From assembly GCA_019054805.1 (NCBI GenBank), contig JAHQIY010000053.1, positions 47,143 to 111,142 on the forward strand: 64,000 nt of DNA, given 5' to 3'. The notes beneath the pieces were generated by a model. The model worked only from the letters and a program-made list of their open reading frames with translations, was not told where the DNA came from and made no database searches. The stretch's first letter is position 1; each line of letters begins with the position of its first letter. Made by a program: the position numbers and the translations under genes. This DNA is from Brachionus manjavacas (lineage: Eukaryota; Rotifera; Eurotatoria; Ploima; Brachionidae). Positions 45,911 through 58,380 of the stretch are shown here, in pieces.

Positions 45911-46008
45911 TGAAAATTTGTCGTTTGGCTTAGCAAATTTGAAAAACGAAAATTTAATTAATAGCGTCATCACGTGATTTAAAAACCGTTGAAAGTTGTG
46001 TGTTGGCA

Positions 46009-47217
46009 ATGTCGCTCAACAAAACAAACCAAAACCGACGGTGGATATTTAAAAATTCGGTCAAGCTAAACTTGAAGAGGTTAGACAAACCGATTAGCCA
46101 TAAAGTCTTATTTAGTGCACTTGATGTCGTCCTCAACCAAGTGGAAAATGATGCGATCACAAGTATCTACAATTTCTCTTCAAACAAAGTTTGGATAATA
46201 GAGTTTAATGCTGCTTTTAATGTTGCCAAAATTTTCGATCGTGACATCAATATCAATGGAACCATATTCAGACTTGAAGATGCAAATAAAGTCCCGGATC
46301 TCAGAAGGTATTGTACTTTTCGATTTCACTTCTTGCCCTCTGATTTCGTGAATCATAGACTTGAAACCTTCTTTAATGCTGTTCGAATTGATGGACTAAA
46401 TATTGAACACTTAACCGAAGAAAAATATAAAGATAGACCCGAGAGGAAAAATGGTGTCAGGAGGGTGAGAATATCATTTCCAAAAGAAGTTGAGAATATT
46501 ATTGGAAGCTTGTCAGGCCCCACAATAATGTATGGTTTAAAGTGTCTTGTGTCAATTGTTGGACAAAAGCAGAAATGCTATTTTTGTGATGATGAAGGAC
46601 ACAACATTGCTAAATGCCCTGTCAAAGAAACACTATGCGAAAATTGTCATCAGAAAGGACATTTGACAAAAAAATGCTCCATTGCCGAAAAGCTTAAGTC
46701 GCTTGAAAGGAAAAAGATTGACTACAATGATCTTTACATTGACCAAGAAGAAACGCAATCATTATTTGAAGCTGACCAAAAAGATAATGATGAAAATGTG
46801 ATGCCAAAAACACCTAGAAATCAGCCAACAAATTTCAATGACGTAATATCCCAAATTAGCCCAAAAGACCTTAAAACTCCAGTTTTAGAAGAAGCTTTGG
46901 TAAGTCGTTTTAACGATTTTCTACCAATATGCCAATCACCTGTCAATGTACGCTCAATTGATCAGAATGAGACTGAGATTTTTTTCCAAACCAGAAATCA
47001 AACCAAGAGATTTCCCGAATCTGATCCAAATGAAAAAGAGCTCACCTAAAATTAATCAAAGAAACCATTTGTTTTATTATAAAATAAAAACGACAGTACC
47101 TTCGAGTCTGAATCAAACAGTTCAACAACTGAATGTTCAATTCAAGTAGATCAATCATCTAACGAAATTGGTCAGCAAACTGCCAGTCAAAACAGCATTG
47201 AAGAAAATTTAGAATGA
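46009..47217 (+). pseudogene. Element A ORF1, copy 2, nonsense codon
   Basis: ATG 46009. Same CCHC pair. GAA has become TAA at 47047-47049, truncating the disordered C-terminus by ~56 codons; the zinc knuckles are unaffected. The original TGA (47215-47217) still overlaps the ORF2 ATG (47214-47216). Confidence 0.86.
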
Positions 47218-50013
47218 ACAAGAAGATAAATAAATCAACTTTAAGAACAAAACCTCTTAATAAAACAAGGTTAGTAATTACACACTGGAATTGTCTTCAT
47301 TTACCTTGTAGGGTTAATTTCTTGGCCAAGCTCAATAATGTCCCGACATTGTTTTGCTCAATGAACTAAAAGATAGATTTAAGTGAGGCAAATATTTATC
47401 TTGATTTTCACAATTATCAATTCATAACAAAACCACGCAACAAGTATGGAGGAGGAGTAGCAATTTTAATTAATAAAGGAATTGAATTTATACAAGATTT
47501 CTCTTATGAGGAATTCAATTCCGAACTCCTTTGTATAAAAATGAACTTAGGAAAGAATAATGAATTGTTTATATTCAGTCTTTATAACCCACCCAATATG
47601 CTTCTGAACTTTGAGTTTTTTAAAACTGTTAATAAAAAATGTAGAAACTTCATTTTAGGTGGTGATCTTAACGCCAGAACAAAGCAAATAGGCTGCGTAG
47701 GGGAAAATGAAAACGGCATAATGTTGGAAAGAATAATCAATGAGTTAGACTTCTCAGTAATCAATGATAAGCGTCCTACTTTCAATATTTTTAATAGGAA
47801 TTATTTTGAAATTCTTGATCTTTTTCTTAGTTTCATCTTCATTAATTGATAAAATTACCGACTTTTGTGTCCTAAATAGTCAAGACATGACTAGTGACCA
47901 TTTCCCAATCGAAGCATCGATTTCTATGGGCTATCAATTAGAAAATAAATCACCAGCTAAAAAGTTTAACTATAAGAAAGCAAACTGGCAATTATTCAGC
48001 GAGATTTTAAATTCTCAAATAGTAAATATCACTGAAAGTTCCCTCACAATAGATCAACTAAATGATAAAATTACAGAAAAAATTATTTCTACTTCACATA
48101 AAAGCATTCCTTATCATTCGCAGAAAATCTACAAAACCAGTCTTCCCCCGAACATTGTTATTCTGATAAAAGAACGCAGGAAAGTAAGAAGAAACTTTCA
48201 AAAAACTCGCTGTCAAAATCTCAAGAGAAAATTTAATCAACTTACATTCGAGTTAAAGGCCTCTTTAAAAAAATTCTGGAATCAAAATTGGTTTGATTTT
48301 ATTGAGATAATGGGAAAAAACCCACTGACAAGTAGACCATTCTGGAAAAAATAAATAAATTTAGATCAAAAAAAGGATCAAATTTAATCCCAAATTTGTT
48401 TTTAAATGACAAGGAATTCAAAACTAATGAAGAAAAGGGAAAATGCTTTGGAGAACTTCTATCTTCAATATTTAGTCCTAATTCTGATTTAATAGATCGT
48501 GATAAAGATTTCGAAATACTTAATTCTAACTCTGAATTCTTTAGAAATTATGATCAGTCTATTTTTAATGATCCAATTTGCTTAAATGAATTAATTATGG
48601 CTCTAAAAAGATTGAAAAATGAAGCGGCATCAGGACCTGACCAAATTTATAATCTAATGTTAAAAAAATTACCTAGAAATTCATTAATAGAAATTATAGA
48701 ACTTTTTAATTTATCTCTTCGAGAAGGTAGAGTCACTAAAGCATGGAAAACATCGAACATTACTATGATTAAAAAAAGCCTCTTCTTTACAAGATCCTTT
48801 AAATTATAGACCAATAAGTATAACGAGTTGTTTAGGAAAGCTCCTGGAACGCATAGTATTTTCAAGATTATACAATTATTTGGAACAAAATTCACTCCTT
48901 ATCCAGGAGCAATCTGGATTTAGGAAACACCGGCGAACATCAGATAATCTTTTTTTTTTAATCCAAAACATTGTGGAATCATTTAATAGAAAAAAGAGTT
49001 TGTGGCCTTTTTTTGATATTTCTAAAGCCTTTGATAGGGTTTGGCATGAAGGTCTACTTTTTTAATTGATTAAAATGAATCCACCTCATTACTTGACTAA
49101 CTGGATTAAATCCTTTTTAGACACTAGGACATTTAAGGTAAATGTGAATGACCATCTGAGCGACGAATATCAAATAACTGCAGGTGTTCCTCAAGGCTCA
49201 GTAATTAGTCCTCTTTTATTTAGTATATATATTAATGACATCCCAAAAAGAAACAAAACAAATAATGAATACTCTCTGCTTTTCGCAGATGATCTAGTTA
49301 CATTCTTCATTTATAACAAGAAAGGGAACCTTGAAAATAAGATAAATAAATACACTAACGAACTAGAACAATGGCTTATTAAATGGAAAATGAAGATATC
49401 AGTTGAAAAGTCGTGTTCAGTAGTCTTTTCTAGGTACAAAAAAGAGGGTAATAATCTTAACTTAAAAATCTATGGAAACAGAATAGTGAGCCAAAAGAAA
49501 TCAAGTTAATTGGTATTAAATTTGATTCTAAGTTAAACTTAAATATACTAGTAGACGAAATTAAAGAACGCTGCAACAAAAGGCTAAATATTATTAAGAT
49601 ATAGTCAAACAAAAAATGGGATCTCAATCAAAACACACTAGAAAATTTATATAAATCTTTAGTCGGATCGATTTTAGACTATTCTTTTCCTTGCTTAAAT
49701 TCATTTTCAGAAAATAATAACAAAAAACTACAAGCAATTCAGAATACAGCAGTAAGATCTATCCTTAAGTTAAAATATGATATTCCCTCCAACATCGTGC
49801 AACATGAAGCTTTTAATAAACTAAAATTACTAACAGTCTCGAATCGTCTTTTTGAGTTGAGTGAGAAATATGTTGGGACAGGACTGAGTCATTCTATTCC
49901 ATTGGTTGTTAGACTGGTGAAAGAATACAAAGAAGGTTTCGAATCAAGATATATTGAATACCCAACTCCATTGTGTAATTGCTACCTTACTTTTTCTTCT
50001 TTTTTTCCTGAAA
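47214..50013 (+). pseudogene. Element A ORF2, copy 2: endonuclease plus reverse transcriptase
   Basis: Contiguous endonuclease (GGDLNAR, TSDHFPI) and RT (SGPDQIYNLMLKKLP, FDISKAFDRVWHEG, AGVPQGSVISPLLFS, LLFADDLV) across the MULE empty site at ~48557-48568. Frame breaks differ from copy 1: an extra A near 47369, an extra T near 47824, a lost A near 48350 (which gives an immediate stop), and A-run changes near 48775 and 48990. The TAA at 49063 and the TAG near 49602 are shared with copy 1. Many private breaks sit in homopolymers and may be sequencing errors. Confidence 0.85.
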
Positions 50014-50189
50014 CTTGAACTATTTAAACATGTGCCACATGAAACAATCTTTTCCAATTTATGTCTTTTCAACTTTAATTTTTTTTAGCTTATTTACTTT
50101 ATTTTGATTATTTTTTTTATCTAATTTTATTAACTTTAATTTTATTTTTATTTTATTTTTTTATTTTATTTTTTTATTTTATTATTAAT

Positions 50190-50436
50190 TTATTCTGAAG
50201 GAGCTTTAGCTCGGTACAGAAAACAAATAAATAAATAAATAAATAAATAATGATACATGTAACAATCTTTTCCAATTTATGTCTTTTCAACTTTCATTTT
50301 TTAGCTTATTTACTCTATTTTGATTCATTTTTTTTTTTTATCTAATTTTATTAACTTTAATTTTTTATATTATTTTTATATTATTCTGAAGGAGCTCTAG
50401 TCTCGGTACAGAAAACAAATAAATAAAAAATAAATA
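50190..50436 (+). repeat. Tandem 3' termini of the element A family, copy 2
   Basis: Two successive hairpin plus AAAT ends (about 50195-50250 and 50388-50436), as at 15893-16140. The second hairpin loop has one inserted T (CTCTAGTCTCGG). Confidence 0.8.
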
Positions 50437-51325
50437 AATAATAGTGATGAATTCAAAATATCTGCTGGCGTTCCTCAAGGATCAGTTATTAGTCCTTGAT
50501 TATTTAGCATATTTATCAATGATATTCCTAAAAGAAATAAATCTAATAAAGAATATTCACTTCTCTTTGCAGATGATCTTGTCACTTTTTTTGTCACAAA
50601 AATGGAAATATAGAAAGTAAGATGAATAAGTACTTGTTTGAATTAGAACAGTGGCTTTTCAAGTGGAAAATGAAGATTTCGGTTGAAAAATTTTGCTTTA
50701 ACACTTAACTTTAACACTTTTAGAAATCTTTATAAATCTTTGATTGGATCTATTCTAGATAATTCTTTTCCTTATCTGAACTCTCTTTCAGAAACTAATA
50801 TCAAAAGGTTAGAAGTAATCCAAAATTCAGCAGTACGTTCTATACTAAAACTAAGATATGATACTCCCTCCAACATATTACATAATGAGGCATAATAAAT
50901 AAACTTAAACTACTAACAGTCTTAAATCGACTTTTTGAGTTGAGTGAGAGATATGTTAGAGCAGGACTGAGCCATTCTGTTCCATTAAATGTTAGACTGG
51001 CGGAAGAATATATAACAAAGGTTTCGAATCAAGATATATCGAGTTCCCAACTCCATTGTGTAATTGCCACCTTACTATTTCTTCCTTTTTTCCTGAATCA
51101 TCAAATATTTAAAAATATGTATTCTGTTACTCTCTATCAAATTTTTCTAATTTTAATTTTAGTATTTATCTTCTTTTTAACTTATATCTTTTAAACTTTA
51201 TTTTTTTCTTATTTTTTATTTTTTGTTATATTTTACTAAACTTTATTTTAATTTTTTAATTTTCTTTTTTTTTATTTAATCTGAAGGAGCTTTAGCTCGG
51301 TACAGATAAACAAATAAATAAAATA
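50437..51325 (+). mobile_element. Truncated third element A family member, copy 2 (keeps RT catalytic segment)
   Basis: Like 16141-16895 but retains 129 bp encoding AGVPQGSVISP, a stop, LFSIFINDIPKRNKS and LLFADDLVTFF. It then continues with the thumb, C-terminus and the 3' hairpin at about 51280. Stops and frameshifts make it inactive. Confidence 0.82.
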
Positions 51326-52633
51326 AATAATAACTTTGAAGATGTTTTTGTTGAGAGCTCAAGAGATCCTGAAAAAAAGTCTCCCTTATCAATTTTTGTC
51401 CATGAATTTCCATGCGAGTGACCTTCAACAGCCAAATCTTTCAATTTTCTAGAAGTTTTCCTTTCTTAATAAAACCATATCTAACTGTATGTTTTTAAAT
51501 ATTGTGAACCCAACTTTATAATACTATATACCTGTTTCACTTTCTTTAATATACGAAAAAAAGCTACAGGAGTTTAATTACTCAAAGTCTATTTAAATAA
51601 TAAATAAACAATTAAAAAAAACTCTTGAAAGTTCCTCAAAAAATTGAAATACTGAAATCTATTTAAAAATGTCTGAGAAAACGATCCCTTTATTTTTGAC
51701 CTAAGTTAAAAAAATCATCCAAAAGCTAAGCGTTAACCAAGCAATCAAAGACATCGCTTGCCCAATACGTTGTAAGGCCTTAAAACGACCAGCCTATGGT
51801 ACGAACTTCATGTAAAATTGCCAATAAAGACGTGTATTACATTAGTTGTAAAACAATAGCTTCTAAAGACGATTTCCACTTAAACAAATTTTAAATTTTT
51901 TGTCTTTAAAAAGCTTTATTTAAGTTCACTCAAAGGGATATTTTAAAAAGCAAAATATAATTTTCTCTATTATTAAAATAAATATTACATTTTATATTTT
52001 GATCTTTTGATCCTGATCTCCAACTTCGATTTGCCAAAAGAAAATTAAAATTCAGCATTCACATCGGCAATTTACTTTTTTTAATTTATTATTAGAAAAT
52101 TTAAATATTCTTAAATTAGTCTAAATAAAAATTGTGTTTTTTTTTGGAAAAAATGTCAATAAGCTTAATTTAGTGATCATCAATTTTTTTAACGTTTAAT
52201 TTTAATAATTAGTGGATACAAAATTTGACATATTCGAACTAAATTTCTCAATAAAAAATAATCCTAATTAAATTTTCAAAACTTTTTTATTTTTTACTTT
52301 TTTCAGGTATCCATTCATATAAAGAAAAAATCATTACTGAGCTTGTTAATAGACATGCCTTATCTCTTTATTTTAAATAAATATTAAAGTTCCTAAATGA
52401 ACAAAAAAGTATACAAGAAATACAGGAAAAACTTGATATAGATAGAACTAAGTCCAAAATTAAGAGATCGAGAAAGAAAAAATGGAATAAATGACTTGAT
52501 CAGAACATGCTTCTCAATGTCTTTTTAACTCTTCTGAAAAAAAGGAATAAAATTCAAGAGGGCATTTAGTAAATTCTAAAGGGAAATAAATAATCATAAT
52601 CGTAAACATAAACTCTTTCTGAATAACAAAAAT
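51326..52633 (+). other. Unique flank, copy 2
   Basis: Equivalent of 16896-18210. The exon-like pieces are present with nonsynonymous differences and an A-run two bases shorter near 52480 than in copies 1 and 3. It joins the satellite directly in the middle of module A at 52634. Confidence 0.4.
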
Positions 52634-55600
52634 AAACATTTTATTATTTATTATTCCATTTTTTATTTTTGTTTTTCTCGGAAGAGAACTTTCATTCTAA
52701 TTCAGATTTTCTTCTTTTGATTGTTTTATTTTTTCAGAAATAGTCAAATAAAGAAAATCAAATTTTCGAAAAATCAAAACCTAAACTGCTAACTCTACCT
52801 AAGGCCGGTCCCAAGTCCGGATGAGAAAATGAGGAGGGGCGGTGAAGATGCAGATGCCTAGCGGCCGGGGCAAGGAGGCTTACAAGCAAGAGCTGATGAC
52901 GTGTCTGGCAGACCCTTAGTACTTAGTGAAAAAAGTAAAGTATCTTTTTTGGATATGCTTGTATCCATCTAAAGATACGCTTGGTTTGTGGTTCCAAGCT
53001 AGTCTAAATAGTTGCCGAGTTCGCAGCCTTTAAGTGCTCGGATGAGTGGCGCTGTTTATGATGAACGTCCCATAGTAACTTTGTCGGCAGATTGTTGAGT
53101 CGTAACCATACCATTGCCGGTCCCAAGTCCGGATGAAAAAATGGGAGGGAGACTTTTCATACACGCACACTTGGTGTCAGTACAAAATGTTCAGGCTAGG
53201 AAACAGAAAAATATTTGTCAGAGTCGAAATGTCATTTTAACAAAAGAAAATATTTTTTAAAAATTTTATTTAGATTAAACATTTTATTATTTATTATTCC
53301 ATTATTCTATTTTTGTTTTTCTCGGAAGAGAACTTTCATTCTAATTCAGATTTTCTTCTTTTGATTGTTTTATTTTTTCAGAAATAGTCAAATAAAGAAA
53401 ATCAAATTTTCGAAAAATCAAAACCTAAACTGCTAACTCTACCTAAGGCCGGTCCCAAGTCCGGATGAGAAAATGAGGAGGGGCGGTGAAGATGCAGATG
53501 CCTAGCGGCCGGGGCAAGGAGGCTTACAAGCAAGAGCTGATGACGTGTCTGGCAGACCCTTAGTACTTAGTGAAAAAGTAAAGTATCTTTTTTGGATATG
53601 CTTGTATCCATCTAAAGATACGCTTGGTTTGTGGTTCCAAGCTAGTCTAAATAGTTGCCGAGTTCGCAGCCTTTAAGTGCTCGGATGAGTGGCGCTGTTT
53701 ATGATGAACGTCCCATAGTAACTTTGTCGGCAGATTGTTGAGTCGTAACCATACCATTGCCGGTCCCAAGTCCGGATGAAAATGGGAGGGAGACTTTTCA
53801 TACACGCACACTTGGTGTCAGTACAAAATGTTCAGGCTAGGAAACAGAAAAATATTTGTCAGAGTCGAAATGTCATTTTAACAAAAGAAAATATTTTTTA
53901 AAAATTTTATTTAGATTAAACATTTTATTATTTATTATTCCATTTTTTATTTTTTGTTTTTCTCGGAAGAGAACTTTCATTCTAATTCAGATTTTCTTCT
54001 TTTGATTGTTTTATTTTTTCAGAAATAGTCAAATAAAGAAAATCAAATTTTCGAAAAATCAAAACCTAAACTGCTAACTCTACCTAAGGCCGGTCCCAAG
54101 TCCGGATGAGAAAATGAGGAGGGGCGGTGAAGATGCAGATGCCTAGCGGCCGGGGCAAGGAGGCTTACAAGCAAGAGCTGATGACGTGTCTGGCAGACCC
54201 TTAGTACTTAGTGAAAAAAGTAAAGTATCTTTTTTTGGATATGCTTGTATCCATCTAAAGATACGCTTGGTTTGTGGTTCCAAGCTAGTCTAAATAGTTG
54301 CCGAGTTCGCAGCCTTTAAGTGCTCGGATGAGTGGCGCTGTTTATGATGAACGTCCCATAGTAACTTTGTCGGCAGATTGTTGAGTCGTAACCATACCAT
54401 TGCCGGTCCCAAGTCCGGATGAAAAAATGGGAGGGAGACTTTTCATACACGCACACTTGGTGTCAGTACAAAATGTTCAGGCTAGGAAACAGAAAAATAT
54501 TTTTCTGAGTCGAAATGTCATTTTAACAAAAGAAAATATTTTTTAAAAATTTTATTTAGATTAAACATTTTATTATTTATTATTCCATTTTTTATTTTTG
54601 TTTTTCTCGGAAGAGAACTTTCATTCTAATTCAGATTTTCTTCTTTTGATTGTTTTATTTTTTCAGAAATAGTCAAATAAAGAAAATCAAATTTTCGAAA
54701 AATCAAAACCTAAACTGCTAACTCTACCTAAGGCCGGTCCCAAGTCCGGATGAGAAAATAAGGAGGGGCGGTGAAGATGCAGATGCCTAGCGGCCGGGGC
54801 AAGGAGGCTTACAAGCAAGAGCTGATGACGTGTCTGGCAGACCCTTAGTACTTAGTGAAAAAAGTAAAGTATCTTTTTTGGATATGCTTGTATCCATCTA
54901 TAGATACGCTTGGTTTGTGGTTCCAAGCTAGTCTAAATAGTTGCCGAGTTCGCAGCCTTTAAGTGCTCGGATGAGTGGCGCTGTTTATGATGAACGTCCC
55001 ATAGTAACTTTGTCGGCAGATTGTTGAGTCGTAACCATACCATTGCCGGTCCCAAGTCCGGATGAAAAAATGGGAGGGAGACTTTTCATACACGCACACT
55101 TGGTGTCAGTACAAAATGTTCAGGCTAGGAAACAGAAAAATATTTGTCAGAGTCGAAATGTCATTTTAACAAAAGAAAATATTTTTTAAAAATTTTATTT
55201 AGATTAAACATTTTATTATTTATTATTCCATTTTTTATTTTTGTTTTTCTCGGAAGAGAACTTTCATTCTAATTCAGATTTTCTTCTTTTGATTGTTTTA
55301 TTTTTTCAGAAATAGTCAAATAAAGAAAATCAAATTTTCGAAAAATCAAAACCTAAACTGCTAACTCTACCTAAGGCCGGTCCCAAGTCCGGATGAGAAA
55401 ATGAGGAGGGGCGGTGAAGATGCAGATGCCTAGCGGCCGGGGCAAGGAGGCTTACAAGCAAGAGCTGATGACGTGTCTGGCAGACCCTTAGTACTTAGTG
55501 AAAAAAGTAAAGTATCTTTTTGGATATGCTTGTATCCATCTATAGATACGCTTGGTTTGTGGTTCCAAGCTAGTCTAAATAGTTGCCGAGTTCGCAGCCT

Positions 55601-58120
55601 TTAAGTGCTCGGATGAGTGGCGCTGTTTATGATGAACGTCCCATAGTAACTTTGTCGGCAGATTGTTGAGTCGTAACCATACCATTGCCGGTCCCAAGTC
55701 CGGATGAAAAAATGGGAGGGAGACTTTTCATACACGCACACTTGGTGTCAGTACAAAATGTTCAGGCTAGGAAACAGAAAAATATTTGTCAGAGTCGAAA
55801 TGTCATTTTAACAAAAGAAAATATTTTTTAAAAATTTTATTTAGATTAAACATTTTATTATTTATTATTCCATTTTTTATTTTTGTTTTTCTCGGAAGAG
55901 AACTTTCATTCTAATTCAGATTTTCTTCTTTTGATTGTTTTATTTTTTCAGAAATAGTCAAATAAAGAAAATCAAATTTTCGAAAAATCAAAACCTAAAC
56001 TGCTAACTCTACCTAAGGCCGGTCCCAAGTCCGGATGAGAAAATAAGGAGGGGCGGTGAAGATGCAGATGCCTAGCGGCCGGGGCAAGGAGGCTTACAAG
56101 CAAGAGCTGATGACGTGTCTGGCAGACCCTTAGTACTTAGTGAAAAAAGTAAAGTATCTTTTTTTGGATATGCTTGTATCCATCTATAGATACGCTTGGT
56201 TTGTGGTTCCAAGCTAGTCTAAATAGTTGCCGAGTTCGCAGCCTTTAAGTGCTCGGATGAGTGGCGCTGTTTATGATGAACGTCCCATAGTAACTTTGTC
56301 GGCAGATTGTTGAGTCGTAACCATACCATTGCCGGTCCCAAGTCCGGATGAAAAAATGGGAGAGACTTTTCATACACGCACACTTGGTGTCAGTACAAAA
56401 TGTTCAGGCTAGGAAACAGAAAAATATTTGTCAGAGTCGAAATGTCATTTTAACAAAAGAAAATATTTTTTAAAAATTTTATTTAGATTAAACATTTTAT
56501 TATTTATTATTCCATTTTTTATTTTTGTTTTTCTCGGAAGAGAACTTTCATTCTAATTCAGATTTTCTTCTTTTGATTGTTTTATTTTTTCAGAAATAGT
56601 CAAATAAAGAAAATCAAATTTTCGAAAAATCAAAACCTAAACTGCTAACTCTACCTAAGGCCGGTCCCAAGTCCGGATGAGAAAATAAGGAGGGGCGGTG
56701 AAGATGCAGATGCCTAGCGGCCGGGGCAAGGAGGCTTACAAGCAAGAGCTGATGACGTGTCTGGCAGACCCTTAGTACTTAGTGAAAAAAGTAAAGTATC
56801 TTTTTTGGATATGCTTGTATCCATCTATAGATACGCTTGGTTTGTGGTTCCAAGCTAGTCTAAATAGTTGCCGAGTTCGCAGCCTTTAAGTGCTCGGATG
56901 AGTGGCGCTGTTTATGATGAACGTCCCATAGTAACTTTGTCGGCAGATTGTTGAGTCGTAACCATACTCATTGCCGGTCCCAAGTCCGGATGAAAAAATG
57001 GGAGAGACTTTTCATACACGCACACTTGGTGTCAGTACAAAATGTTCAGGCTAGGAAACAGAAAAATATTTGTCAGAGTCGAAATGTCATTTTAACAAAA
57101 GAAAATATTTTTTAAAAATTTTATTTAGATTAAACATTTTATTATTTATTATTCCATTTTTTATTTTTGTTTTTCTCGGAAGAGAACTTTCATTCTAATT
57201 CAGATTTTCTTCTTTTGATTGTTTTATTTTTTCAGAAATAGTCAATAAAAGAAAATCAAATTTTCGAAAAATCAAAACCTTAACTGCTAACTCTACCTAA
57301 GGCCGGTCCCAAGTCCGGATGAGAAAATGAGGAGGGGCGGTGAAGATGCAGATGCCTAGCGGCCGGGGCAAGGAGGCTTACAAGCAAGAGCTGATGACGT
57401 GTCTGGCAGACCCTTAGTACTTAGTGAAAAAAGTAAAGTATCTTTTTTGGATATGCTTGTATCCATCTATAGATACGCTTGGTTTGTGGTTCCAAGCTAG
57501 TCTAAATAGTTGCCGAGTTCGCAGCCTTTAAGTGCTCGGATGAGTGGCGCTGTTTATGATGAACGTCCCATAGTAACTTTGTCGGCAGATTGTTGAGTCG
57601 TAACCATACCATTGCCGGTCCCAAGTCCGGATGAAAAAATGGGAGGGAGACTTTTCATACACGCACACTTGGTGTCAGTACAAAATGTTCAGGCTAGGAA
57701 ACAGAAAAATATTTGTCAGAGTCGAAATGTCATTTTAACAAAAGAAAATATTTTTTAAAAATTTTATTTAGATTAAACATTTTATTATTTATTATTCCAT
57801 TTTTTATTTTTGTTTTTCTCGGAAGAGAACTTTCATTCTAATTCAGATTTTCTTCTTTTGATTGTTTTATTTTTCAGAAATAGTCAAATAAAGAAAATCA
57901 AATTTTCGAAAATCAAAACCTAAACTGCTAACTCTACCTAAGGCCGGTCCCAAGTCCGGATGAGAAAATGAGGAGGGGCGGTGAAGATGCAGATGCCTAG
58001 CGGCCGGGGCAAGGAGGCTTACAAGCAAGAGCTGATGACGTGTCTGGCAGACCCTTAGTACTTAGTGAAAAAAGTAAAGTATCTTTTTTGGATATGCTTG
58101 TATCCATCTATGAATACGCA
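52634..58120 (+). repeat. Satellite array 2: ~8.5 composite monomers
   Basis: Same ~643 bp monomer as array 1. Unit starts at about 53153, 53793, 54439, 55082, 55724, 56366, 57008, 57651. The first unit begins mid-module A (AAACATTTTATTATT). The first three units share CATCTAAAG in place of CATCTATAG, and three later units share GAAAATAAGG for GAAAATGAGG, which shows local homogenisation. Confidence 0.96.
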
Positions 58121-58380
58121 CGGTTTGTGGTTCCAAGCGAGTCTAAATAGTTGCAGAGTTCGCAGCCTTTAGGTGCTTTGATTTTCGAAAATTATGATGA
58201 ACGTCCCATAGTTTCTTTTTTTGACTATTTCTGAAAAATAAACATACCATTGCCGGTCCCAAGTCCGGATGAAAAAATGGGAGGAGACTTTTCATACACG
58301 CACACTTGGTGTCAAAAGAAAATGTTCAGGCTAGGAATTAGAATAATTCTCTTCCGAGTCGAAAAACAAAATAACAAGTA
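58121..58380. other. Scrambled turning point between direct and inverted satellite
   Basis: Forward satellite text is interrupted by reverse-complement patches: TTGATTTTCGAAAATT replaces part of the AGTGCTCGGATGAGTGG segment, and TTTGACTATTTCTGAAAAATAA replaces the CTTTGTCGGCAGATTG segment, after which forward text resumes (ACCATTGCCGGTCCC) and then flips fully near 58350. A single clean inversion breakpoint would not give this. Confidence 0.75.

Larger units (their letters stand above)
45911..50250 (+). mobile_element. Element A, copy 2, uninterrupted
   Basis: The complete order ORF1, endonuclease, RT, hairpin, AAAT tail without the MULE, about 4.34 kb. This is the best view of the element's architecture, though the reading frames carry more indels than copy 1. 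Confidence 0.88.
39228..52633. repeat. Large segmental duplication, copy 2
   Basis: Same order and orientation as 1-18262, minus the two insertions. It gives a ~39.2 kb tandem period for the whole block (gene segment, retroelements, satellite). It carries private changes: a nonsense codon in ORF1, indels in ADAM10, and two fewer A in the run near 52480. Confidence 0.95.
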
